12,785 nt of DNA from Treponema sp. (lineage in GTDB: Bacteria > Spirochaetota > Spirochaetia > Treponematales > Breznakiellaceae), in contig JAISBK010000009.1 in the NCBI GenBank assembly GCA_031266255.1, positions 1 through 12,785 on the forward strand, given 5' to 3'. The position numbers and the translations under genes were made by a program. The first letter of the stretch is position 1; each line of letters starts with the position of its first letter. Under the pieces are notes generated by a model, which was given only the letters and a program-made list of their open reading frames with translations, was not told the DNA's origin and did not search any database. Positions 1-5,172 of this stretch are shown piece by piece.

Positions 1-1
1 T

Positions 2-949
2 ATGTCGGGAATTGATCATATTGGAATTCTCTTAGCTTGCGCGGTTATTCGTTCCTTTGGACAAGGCGTGCAAACACCGGCGGTTGGCGCTTTTATTCCG
101 CAAATTGTTCCACAGGAACATTTAACCAGAATAAACGGCATACAGAGCAGTATACAGTCATGTATCACCTTGACGGCTCCCATGATAAGCGGCGCGTTAA
201 TGTCTTTTGCGCCATTGGAAATATTGTTTTTTCTTGACGTTGTTACTGCCGCCATTGGTATAGGCATTGTTGTCTTTTTTGTCAAAGTGCCGCAGACAGA
301 AAAATCTCCCGCGGAAACAGGGGAACAAAAAGGCGTGGCCTATTTGCATGATCTCCGTGAGGGATTACGTTATATAAAAAAACATGGCTATGTTTTACAG
401 ATGATTGTTCTTACGGCTATTTTCCTCTTTTTCTTCGCCCCTGCCGCATTTTTAACGCCCTTACAGGTAACCAGAAATTTTGGAAATGATGTGTGGCGGC
501 TTACGGCCATAGAAATGTCGTTTTCAATTGGAATGATGTTAGGGGGTATTCTGATAGGGACATGGGGTGGTTTCAAAAACCGTACCTATACCATGTCGCT
601 TTCCTGCGCATTGTGCGGTATGTTGGCAGTAGGCTTAGGGCTCGCCCCTAATTTTTGGCTATATCTTGCTGTTATGGCAACAATGGGTCTGTCGTTCCCG
701 CTTTGGAACGCACCGTTTATGGTTATATTACAAAGCACAGTCGAAACAGCTTTTATGGGAAGGGTTCTTTCGGTTTTTAGTATGGTATCCAGTACGATGA
801 TGCCGTTGGGTATGCTTGTTTTTGGTCCGGTTGCGGATACTATTTCAATAAATATTCTACTTGTTGGAACGGGGATCGTAGTAACGCTGTTGGCTGTTCC
901 GTTATTAATCAGTAAAACTTTACGTGAAGCGGGAAAGGATCATAGATAA
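2..949 (+). CDS. MFS exporter, DHA3 / macrolide-efflux-like, C-terminal part (5' end outside window)
   Basis: An integral membrane transporter of the major facilitator superfamily, probably a proton-driven efflux pump in the inner membrane. About 315 residues are visible, with eight or nine hydrophobic segments. Families of this type are usually 400-420 residues, so roughly the first 100 residues (about three helices) lie upstream, and the Met at position 2 is probably internal. The stretch around residues 16-50 (VIRSFGQG, TPAVGAFIPQIVP, then a conserved NGIQSSIQS) and the segment AIEMSFSIGMMLGGILIG resemble MefA/EntS-like DHA3 proteins. The charged loop near residues 98-125 (EKSPAETGEQKG, then DLREGLRYIKKH) fits the central cytoplasmic loop between the two six-helix halves. 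Substrate cannot be told. It is followed by a candidate cassette recombination site, so it may be the first cassette of the block, though it could equally be a chromosomal neighbour. Confidence 0.85.
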   Translation: MSGIDHIGILLACAVIRSFGQGVQTPAVGAFIPQIVPQEHLTRINGIQSSIQSCITLTAPMISGALMSFAPLEILFFLDVVTAAIGIGIVVFFVKVPQTEKSPAETGEQKGVAYLHDLREGLRYIKKHGYVLQMIVLTAIFLFFFAPAAFLTPLQVTRNFGNDVWRLTAIEMSFSIGMMLGGILIGTWGGFKNRTYTMSLSCALCGMLAVGLGLAPNFWLYLAVMATMGLSFPLWNAPFMVILQSTVETAFMGRVLSVFSMVSSTMMPLGMLVFGPVADTISINILLVGTGIVVTLLAVPLLISKTLREAGKDHR

Positions 950-974
950 ATTAGCGGAACGGACTGAACATACT

Positions 975-1131
975 GCATAATCTTAAAAATCCGGTTTCCC
1001 GGCATAAAGGGCGGTAAAAAGGAGTGCGGCCGTTGGGGGATATTGAGGAAGCAATAGTACAATAATTGTACCGCCCAGCGCTGTCTGTGGCGTAGGTCTA
1101 ATGGGGCACGCTTATAGTCGAAATGTTATGC
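975..1131 (+). repeat. Candidate attC-like site 1 (after the MFS gene)
   Basis: The 3' module is AGTCGAAAT (1116-1124) plus GTTATGC (1125-1131). A possible partner box GCATAAT lies at 975-981, complementary to the 3' box except for one base. Between them are an 8-base inverted repeat, GGGCGGTA at 1009-1016 with TACCGCCC at 1069-1076, and a perfect small palindrome GTACAAT-A-ATTGTAC at 1057-1071. The span of about 157 bases is long for an attC site. The sequence GAACATACTGCATAATCTT at 967-983 also resembles the end of site 2 (GAACATTATGCGTAATCTT), so a second, decayed copy may be nested at the left edge. This site fills most of the gap between the exporter and the next gene. Confidence 0.4.
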
Positions 1132-1135
1132 AACA

Positions 1136-1164
1136 TTGCCTAAAAAAATAAAATATGCTATAAT
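1136..1164 (+). promoter_or_regulatory. Sigma-70-like promoter of the VbhA-like antitoxin gene
   Basis: A -35 box TTGCCT at 1136-1141, a 17-base spacer and a perfect -10 box TATAAT at 1159-1164, which is also preceded by the extended -10 dinucleotide TG (1156-1157). Transcription would start near 1171, about 27 bases before the ATG at 1198. The promoter starts four bases after the end of candidate attC site 1, so it would travel with the cassette. Confidence 0.6.
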
Positions 1165-1197
1165 AACAGTATAAAATAACGATTTTTTGAAGAATTT

Positions 1198-1467
1198 ATG
1201 GTCAATGATGGAGAGAATATCTTACAAAATATTAATTCTTTGATAAAAATAGAAGATATGCCCCTTACCAAAGAGGACAAAAATCGTTTAAGGAATTGTA
1301 TGACAGGAAACCATAAAAAAATATACGCTGGTAAAAACATAATGGAAAAATATACCTATCCACTATGCTCCATTCTCCCTTTACCCGCGATTTTACAGGG
1401 CTGCAAACCTACAGTTTGCTTATTCGCCCTGCAAAACCGTCGTAAACAGCCGGAACATTATGCGTAA
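1198..1467 (+). CDS. Small VbhA-like antitoxin, probably orphan
   Basis: An 89-residue frame. Residues 1-55 (with NSLIKIEDMPLTKEDKNRLR, then CMTG, then NIMEKYT) resemble the short helical VbhA-type antitoxins, where an inhibitory helix is followed by a '(L)T-x-E-D-x-x-x-(L/I)-R' stretch, a Gly and a terminal 'x-EKYT'. Family members keep Fic AMP-transferase toxins inactive. This is recognised by pattern, not by alignment. No Fic gene is adjacent, so it is an orphan or acts on a toxin elsewhere. The normal protein probably ends near the KYT at about residue 53. The last 35 residues are encoded by candidate attC site 2 and include its hairpin, and the stop codon lies just after the 3' box, so the tail is likely a read-through extension caused by loss of the native stop. 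A GAAG at 1189-1192 is a weak ribosome binding site. It has its own promoter at 1136-1164. Low-complexity chance similarity remains possible. Confidence 0.5.
   Translation: MVNDGENILQNINSLIKIEDMPLTKEDKNRLRNCMTGNHKKIYAGKNIMEKYTYPLCSILPLPAILQGCKPTVCLFALQNRRKQPEHYA
1391..1463 (+). repeat. Candidate attC-like site 2 with nested hairpin
   Basis: Outer arms TTTTACAGGGC (1391-1401) and GCCCTGCAAAA (1426-1436) pair with one mismatch. Inside them GCAAAC (1403-1408) and GTTTGC (1414-1419) pair perfectly around the loop CTACA. The site then continues with TCGTAAACAGCCGGAA (1440-1455), which is identical to 2520-2535 of site 3, and ends in the box ATTATGC (1457-1463). The first base of that box departs from the GTT expected for an integron crossover. 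An upstream partner box could not be identified. No T-run follows the hairpin, so it is not a typical intrinsic terminator. Confidence 0.45.
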
Positions 1468-1489
1468 TCTTTTCTGAAATTGGCTTTGG

Positions 1490-1515
1490 AAAAAACGGCT
1501 CATAAACCGCTTTTT
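1490..1515 (+). terminator. Weak A-tract / hairpin / T-tract, possible bidirectional terminator
   Basis: A run of six A is followed by CGG, an eight-base loop, CCG with one extra C, then five T (1511-1515). Paired A and T tracts extend the three GC pairs. It lies between the antitoxin gene and the PAP2-like gene and could separate them transcriptionally. The GC stem is short, so this is a weak call. Confidence 0.25.
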
Positions 1516-1577
1516 CTCATTAAATCTAAGCTTGCTATTGATTAAAAATTATGATGTTTTGATAAATAAGGAAAAAA

Positions 1578-2420
1578 GTGAAAAAATATATTATCTGTTT
1601 GCTTCTCTTGAGTGTATGTTGTTTCAATTTACATTCCGATACAGAACAATCGGAATATAATAGTACTTCCTGCTCATCTCCCATCATCTTGGTGTTTCAT
1701 AATATAGGTTGGAACTTATTGGGTGCTGTTACCTATAATTATGGAATTAATTTTGTTGGTGCTGGACTGGGAACATGGTTTTTTATAGAAACGGGAATTG
1801 ACTGGAACTGGAGAAACATTGCTTATGACAATAGATGGTTATCAAATTGTGGACGGCCAGGATTGTATTTAGGTTATATGGTTCCTGGTTTAATTCCGGT
1901 TGTAACTTATACCGTAGGCCATTTCATAAATGACGAAAAATTACTAATCACTAGTTTGGCATTGGTTCAATCATTACTGTTAACATTAGCTATTCAAACG
2001 CCATTGAAGATGATAACAGGAAGAGCTTTGCCAGGAATTGTAAATGAACTTGATCATACAAGAAATCAACAGACCGATGACTTTAGCGGCAGGTTTAACT
2101 GGTTCAATAATAATTTTATTGGGGGTTGGCCAAGTGGACATACCGCAAATGCTTTTGCAGCAGCAGCAACAATAGCAGAAATATTTAAAGACAATTTATG
2201 GTTAAAAATCGGGGTATATTCTTATGCCGCACTGATTGGATTGGGTGTTACCTTGGATGTGCATTGGGCATCTGAAGCGTTTGCAGGTGCGTTAATAGGT
2301 TATGCGGTTGGGAAGACCGTAGGGAAAAGTTTTAGCAAATTACTCAAAAATAATGATTCTGATAATCAGGTATCATTTTATGTTACTCAAAATACCTTAG
2401 GAGTAGTAATACGTTTTTAA
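1578..2420 (+). CDS. PAP2-superfamily membrane protein with altered phosphatase motifs
   Basis: Predicted 280 residues starting at a GTG (1578), with AAGGA at 1568-1572 as ribosome binding site. Residues 1-20 form a signal-like hydrophobic segment with two cysteines (14, 15), so lipid modification is possible. Five or six hydrophobic segments follow. PAP2 motif 2 is intact (PSGH at 185-188), and motif 3 keeps its nucleophile-position His229 in VHWASE. Motif 1 reads K144-MITGRA-L-P152, so the Arg of the canonical K-x6-RP is Leu. In motif 3 the Arg six residues before the His is Gly223, and the usual Asp after HWxS is Glu233. Family members remove phosphate from lipids such as phosphatidic acid, undecaprenyl pyrophosphate or lipid A. 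Here the missing phosphate-binding arginines suggest changed or lost activity. The C-terminus (SFYVTQNTLGVVIRF) is an alternating strand ending in Phe, unusual for an inner-membrane enzyme. It stands alone between two candidate cassette sites. Confidence 0.75.
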   Translation: MKKYIICLLLLSVCCFNLHSDTEQSEYNSTSCSSPIILVFHNIGWNLLGAVTYNYGINFVGAGLGTWFFIETGIDWNWRNIAYDNRWLSNCGRPGLYLGYMVPGLIPVVTYTVGHFINDEKLLITSLALVQSLLLTLAIQTPLKMITGRALPGIVNELDHTRNQQTDDFSGRFNWFNNNFIGGWPSGHTANAFAAAATIAEIFKDNLWLKIGVYSYAALIGLGVTLDVHWASEAFAGALIGYAVGKTVGKSFSKLLKNNDSDNQVSFYVTQNTLGVVIRF

Positions 2421-2449
2421 GATATATGAAAAAAAACGACGTATAAGAA

Positions 2450-2543
2450 GCCTATATACTTCTCCACATGACGGAGACTCGGGATCCGGTTATTCCCACG
2501 GCAAACCTCTGCCAAAACATCGTAAACAGCCGGAAGGTTAGGC
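2450..2543 (+). repeat. Candidate attC-like site 3 (after the PAP2-like gene)
   Basis: Ends with AGCCGGAAG (2528-2536) and GTTAGGC (2537-2543), the latter a full match to the GTTRRRY crossover consensus. A weak partner box GCCTATA lies at 2453-2459, near the start of the span. Small hairpins sit inside: TCTCC at 2461-2465 with GGAGA at 2473-2477, and GGCA with TGCC at about 2500-2513. The 16 bases at 2520-2535 are identical to site 2. With the boxes just described it fills most of the 197-base gap before the DUF2147 reading frame. Confidence 0.45.
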
Positions 2544-2563
2544 GAAATAGAATCTAAAATGAG

Positions 2564-2592
2564 TTGACAAAATGAAATTTTCAAAATAGTAT
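2564..2592 (+). promoter_or_regulatory. Sigma-70-like promoter of the DUF2147 gene
   Basis: A consensus -35 box TTGACA (2564-2569), a 17-base spacer and a -10 box TAGTAT (2587-2592, four of six consensus bases). Transcription would start near 2599. The ATG at 2591 lies inside the -10 box, so translation must begin at the in-frame ATG at 2618. The promoter begins 20 bases after candidate attC site 3. Confidence 0.6.
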
Positions 2593-2617
2593 GATTTTAT
2601 GCAGAAGGGGCAGGGAA

Positions 2618-3016
2618 ATGATAAATCGATATTGCTTTATCGTTGTGTTGTTTTTTATGGGCATTATCTGGACAAATGCACAGGAATTAGAAGGCTTATG
2701 GTTAACAACCAATGGGGAAAGCATTGTTCAAATATATAAGACGAATCATGGCTTATACCAAGGAAAGTTAATATGGACTGTGGACCAAAGCGATGAAGCA
2801 AAAAGGTATCATGGTTCTGCGATTTTAATAGATTTTACACGGATAAACACAACAGTATTTAAAGGGCAGGTAAACGATCCGGAAAAACAAAAAGCCTATA
2901 ACTGTACAATTACGATAAAAAACGAAAATGCATTAGACCTGCGGGGATATATAGGAATCCCCCTGTTTGGCAGGACAGAATATTGGACACGGGTTTTAGA
3001 TAATGATAATCTATAG
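2618..3016 (+). CDS. Exported DUF2147 family protein
   Basis: Predicted 132 residues. The start at 2618 is chosen over the in-frame ATG at 2591 because AGGGG lies at 2606-2610 with good spacing, the promoter -10 box overlaps 2591, and this start gives a clean signal peptide (MINRYCFIVVLFFMGIIWTN, cleavage likely after the Ala before QELEG). The mature protein matches the DUF2147 pattern: an N-terminal EGLWLTTNGESIVQIY, a central YQGKLIW, then YNCTITI and the signature RGYIGIPLFGRTEYWTR near the C-terminus. Function is unknown in the family. It is a small periplasmic or envelope beta-rich protein. It is the last gene of the candidate cassette block. A transposase remnant begins only about a dozen bases after its stop, so any following recombination site has been lost. 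Confidence 0.8.
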   Translation: MINRYCFIVVLFFMGIIWTNAQELEGLWLTTNGESIVQIYKTNHGLYQGKLIWTVDQSDEAKRYHGSAILIDFTRINTTVFKGQVNDPEKQKAYNCTITIKNENALDLRGYIGIPLFGRTEYWTRVLDNDNL

Positions 3017-3027
3017 TCTGCCAGTTA

Positions 3028-3165
3028 TTCATTGAAGGAGTTTGGGAACAGGCTCAATGGATAAAACAGAATCTGAAAATAACGTCGTTTTGGGGAACGG
3101 GCATGAACGCGGTATACAGCCAGATATGGCTTGCGGTGATTAAACCGGACAGCAGTGGGCCCTAG
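3028..3165 (+). pseudogene. Remnant of an IS4-type (DDE) transposase C-terminal region
   Basis: The plus-strand frame starting at 3028 reads FIEGVWEQAQWIKQNLK, then ITSFWGTGMNAVYSQIW, then LAVI before losing similarity and stopping at TAG 3163-3165. The WIKQ-(N/H)-L, SFWGT and NAVYSQIW stretch is characteristic of the region near the C-terminus of IS4-family transposases, where the catalytic Glu normally sits in a 'xExFFKWIKQ' context. Here the bases before WIKQ have diverged (EGVWEQAQ), and neither the N-terminal domain nor inverted repeats are visible. It is a dead fragment of about 45 codons. It marks a past insertion and deletion at the right border of the accessory block. Confidence 0.6.
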
Positions 3166-3309
3166 TCATTGCTGCGCAAAATCTTTATCCGGGCTGGCAA
3201 AACGTCGCATACAGATGGAACGATTGATGGCGGAGCAAATATGCCCAAATATGACGAGATAGCTGTACTTATTTGTCTTTATTAAACTCCCTTCGTTATG
3301 ATTGCAAAA
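3166..3309. other. Non-coding stretch between transposase remnant and ogt; nothing recognised
   Basis: About 144 bases with no frame that starts properly and no structure I can support. Short open stretches exist in two plus-strand frames (one reads AAQNLYPGWQNVAYRWND before a stop, another TSHTDGTIDGGANMPKYD), which may be scraps of a decayed gene. No terminator for the minus-strand ogt gene is evident. Confidence 0.4.
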
Positions 3310-3849
3310 TTAGAGCGCAGTCCCCTTTTTAGGTACAAACAAAGACGACATATCAACACCTTCCCATTCAAGCAATTTTACTTTTGTGTGGATACCTCCG
3401 GCATAACCCGTCAAGCTGCCCTTTGAACCTACCACCCGGTGACAGGGAATAATGATAGAAATAGGGTTATGCCCAACCGCTCCACCCACCGCTTGACTCG
3501 ACATGCATTCTTTGTTCATTTTCACCGCCATTTTTTTAGCAATGCCGCTATAGGTGATAACTTCACCATAAGGTATTTCACATAAAATGCCCCATACCCC
3601 CTGACGAAACTCGCCGCCTATGGGAGCCAGCGGCAATTCTAAAATGGCGGGCTTTTTACCTGCAAAATAGTTGTTCAGCCATTTCTTCGCAGCGGTGAAT
3701 ACCGGCGTATTGCTTTTTTCAATCATCGCTTCAGGTATGGTATCCCCGTGATATTTTTGCCCCTCTAACCATAAGCCAACGAGATTGTTACCGTCACATG
3801 CGAGGGTGATCAATCCTACGGGCGATGGATACGTTGTCGAATAATACAT
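3310..3849 (-). CDS. ogt: Methylated-DNA--[protein]-cysteine S-methyltransferase
   Basis: Repairs O6-methylguanine (and O4-methylthymine) by transferring the alkyl group irreversibly to its own cysteine. Predicted 179 residues from the ATG at 3849, which has GGAGG six bases upstream. A longer frame to 3873 lacks such a site. The C-terminal ATase domain shows a winged-helix segment starting at IPYGEVITYSGIA (about 92-104), and the active site PCHRV at 135-139 with acceptor Cys136, followed by GSLTGYAGG (144-152). The N-terminal domain (MYYSTTYPSPVGLITLACDG) is the usual Ogt/AdaB ribonuclease-H-like fold. In the conserved 'RAVGGA' stretch the arginine-finger position is Gln119 (SSQAVGGAVGHNP). 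I believe this also occurs in clostridial relatives, so it need not mean inactivity. It diverges from dxr, with about 165 bases between their starts. Confidence 0.93.
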   Translation of the reverse strand: MYYSTTYPSPVGLITLACDGNNLVGLWLEGQKYHGDTIPEAMIEKSNTPVFTAAKKWLNNYFAGKKPAILELPLAPIGGEFRQGVWGILCEIPYGEVITYSGIAKKMAVKMNKECMSSQAVGGAVGHNPISIIIPCHRVVGSKGSLTGYAGGIHTKVKLLEWEGVDMSSLFVPKKGTAL

Positions 3850-3937
3850 ATAAGACCTCCTTAATTTCTGCAATTATTTCGTATTTTTCAGCATGATGAT
3901 GACATCCTTGCCATAACTATAGTAGACTTTTCAATGT

Positions 3938-3959
3938 ATGTCCGGCTATTTTCGGACAT
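3938..3959 (+). promoter_or_regulatory. Inverted repeat 1 in the dxr leader
   Basis: Perfect 7-base arms ATGTCCG (3938-3944) and CGGACAT (3953-3959) around an 8-base loop. It lies 56 bases before the dxr start. No T-run follows, so it is not a normal terminator. It could be an operator or an RNA hairpin. I could not place a convincing promoter for dxr nearby. Confidence 0.4.
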
Positions 3960-3966
3960 GCGTTAT

Positions 3967-3984
3967 AGGGTATTAGTATACCCT
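3967..3984 (+). promoter_or_regulatory. Inverted repeat 2 in the dxr leader
   Basis: Perfect 7-base arms AGGGTAT (3967-3973) and ATACCCT (3978-3984) with a four-base loop TAGT. It sits eight bases after the first inverted repeat and 30 bases before the dxr ATG. Two tandem perfect hairpins in a short leader suggest regulation of the dxr operon, by protein binding or RNA structure. That role is inference. Confidence 0.4.
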
Positions 3985-4014
3985 CTGATAGTGTTGGAAG
4001 GGGAAGAAAATACG

Positions 4015-5139
4015 ATGAAAAAACGGGTTGCCCTGCTTGGGGCTACGGGATCCATAGGGAAGAGTACCTTGGATGTGATCCGACAGGGTAAGGATGTTTT
4101 TGAACTGGTCCTTTTATCAAGCCATACCAATGCAGAAGGGCTTCTTACTTTAGCTGCGGAATTTCCCACGGCTATCCTGGCACTTTCAGGCCGTACCCAA
4201 GGACCAGAAGGCATAGCCTATTTTGGGTCCCCGGGCTTGCTTACCGCCATTGCCACATGCGGTGGAGATATAGCGGTCAATGGAATCGCCGGTGCTGCAG
4301 GCTTGCAGCCTTCCATTACGGCACTCAATGCAGGGATGGACCTGGCCCTGGCAAACAAGGAAACTATCGTCATGGCAGGACCTTTGGTGCTGGCCCTGGC
4401 GCAAGAAAAAAAACGCCGGATCCTTCCGGTCGATTCGGAACACGCGGCCATTTTTAATCTGTTAGAGGCCCATGGCCGGGATCAGCTTGATGCAATCCTC
4501 CTCACCGCTTCAGGGGGGCCTTTTAGAAACTATTCCCCAGAACAACTCGCCTCCGTAAGCCCCCAGGATGCTTTGGCCCATCCGACTTGGAGCATGGGGG
4601 CCAAGATAAGCATTGATTCAGCCACCATGGCCAACAAGGGTCTTGAGGTCATAGAGGCGGCCCGGCTTTTTGCCCTGCCTCCTGAAAACATCACCGTGGT
4701 AGTACACCCCCAGAGCATCGTCCATTCCATGATACGGTTCACAGACGGAACCATCTATGCCCAACTTTCCTACCCGGATATGCGGCTTCCCATTGAGCAC
4801 GCCCTCTCCTATCCTGCCAGAGGAAGCTGGTCTTGGAATGCGCTCCACTTCGATGATCTGAGCCTAGAATTTACCAAACCCAATACCGTGGCCTTCCCGA
4901 TGCTTCCCTTGGCTTATGAAGCCCTCAGAAGCGGGCCGCCCTATACCGTGGCCTATAATGCGGCCAATGAAATCGCGGTTACCGCTTTTCTTGAGCAGCG
5001 GATACCGTTTCTTGCTATACCCCGGATAGTTGCCCATGTCTTGGATCGACCATGGGCCGGGGCGCTCCAACTTGAATCGATCCTTGCGATTGATTCTGAG
5101 GCCCGATCTGTTGCGGCAGCTTGTCTCAGGACCATATAG
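4015..5139 (+). CDS. dxr: 1-deoxy-D-xylulose 5-phosphate reductoisomerase
   Basis: Converts DXP to 2-C-methyl-D-erythritol 4-phosphate with NADPH, the committed step of the MEP isoprenoid pathway and the target of fosmidomycin. Predicted 374 residues from the ATG at 4015, preceded by the purine-rich GGAAGGGGAAG (3996-4006). The frame is open further upstream, but the protein then would not start at the Rossmann strand MKKRVALLG. Visible motifs are the nucleotide-binding GATGSIG (9-15), ALANKETIV (111-119), the metal ligands in D140-S-E142, TASGGPF (164-170), the substrate loop HPTWSMG (189-195), the substrate- and metal-binding stretch SATMANKGLE (202-211), and HPQSIVHSM (231-239). Length is slightly below the usual 385-400. 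It is followed 33 bases later by rseP. That order is conserved in many bacteria, but the usual upstream uppS and cdsA are missing here. Confidence 0.97.
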   Translation: MKKRVALLGATGSIGKSTLDVIRQGKDVFELVLLSSHTNAEGLLTLAAEFPTAILALSGRTQGPEGIAYFGSPGLLTAIATCGGDIAVNGIAGAAGLQPSITALNAGMDLALANKETIVMAGPLVLALAQEKKRRILPVDSEHAAIFNLLEAHGRDQLDAILLTASGGPFRNYSPEQLASVSPQDALAHPTWSMGAKISIDSATMANKGLEVIEAARLFALPPENITVVVHPQSIVHSMIRFTDGTIYAQLSYPDMRLPIEHALSYPARGSWSWNALHFDDLSLEFTKPNTVAFPMLPLAYEALRSGPPYTVAYNAANEIAVTAFLEQRIPFLAIPRIVAHVLDRPWAGALQLESILAIDSEARSVAAACLRTI

Positions 5140-5172
5140 TATTATCTTCCCAAATGGAGTATATATAGAGCT

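Larger units (their letters stand above)
1116..2543 (+). mobile_element. Candidate integron-type gene-cassette array without integrase in window
   Basis: Three intergenic sites share the module AGYCGRAAN directly followed by RTTAKGC (1116-1131, 1448-1463, 2528-2543). They separate single plus-strand genes: MFS exporter, VbhA-like antitoxin, PAP2-like protein and DUF2147 protein. Each site lies after a gene, and the next gene starts 53 to 121 bases later. Integron attC sites have this arrangement: an L' box then an R' box of consensus GTTRRRY, downstream of a promoterless or self-promoted gene, with imperfect inverted symmetry. The unit between sites 1 and 2 is about 330 bp and between sites 2 and 3 about 1080 bp, both in the usual cassette range. 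Mixed unrelated cargo including a toxin-antitoxin component is typical of chromosomal integrons. Against it: the upstream R'' partner boxes are poor, site 2 has ATT instead of GTT, and no intI is visible. An alternative is a dispersed intergenic repeat family. Confidence 0.5.

Noticed and set aside
2..949. Calling the MFS gene a mef-type macrolide resistance gene
   Set aside because: The resemblance is at family level only and the N-terminal third is missing; substrate cannot be inferred.
1158..1340. A 60-codon minus-strand frame opposite the antitoxin gene
   Set aside because: Phe/Lys-rich translation of AT-rich DNA, and the plus strand has a promoter and a recognisable domain.
3285..3300. 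A fourth recombination site ending in CGTTATGA before ogt
   Set aside because: The preceding nine bases do not match AGYCGRAAN and the box itself departs at its last position, so similarity is too low.
3973..3984. A minus-strand TATACT in dxr inverted repeat 2 as an ogt promoter
   Set aside because: No acceptable -35 box at 16-18 bases, and the leader would be about 120 bases.
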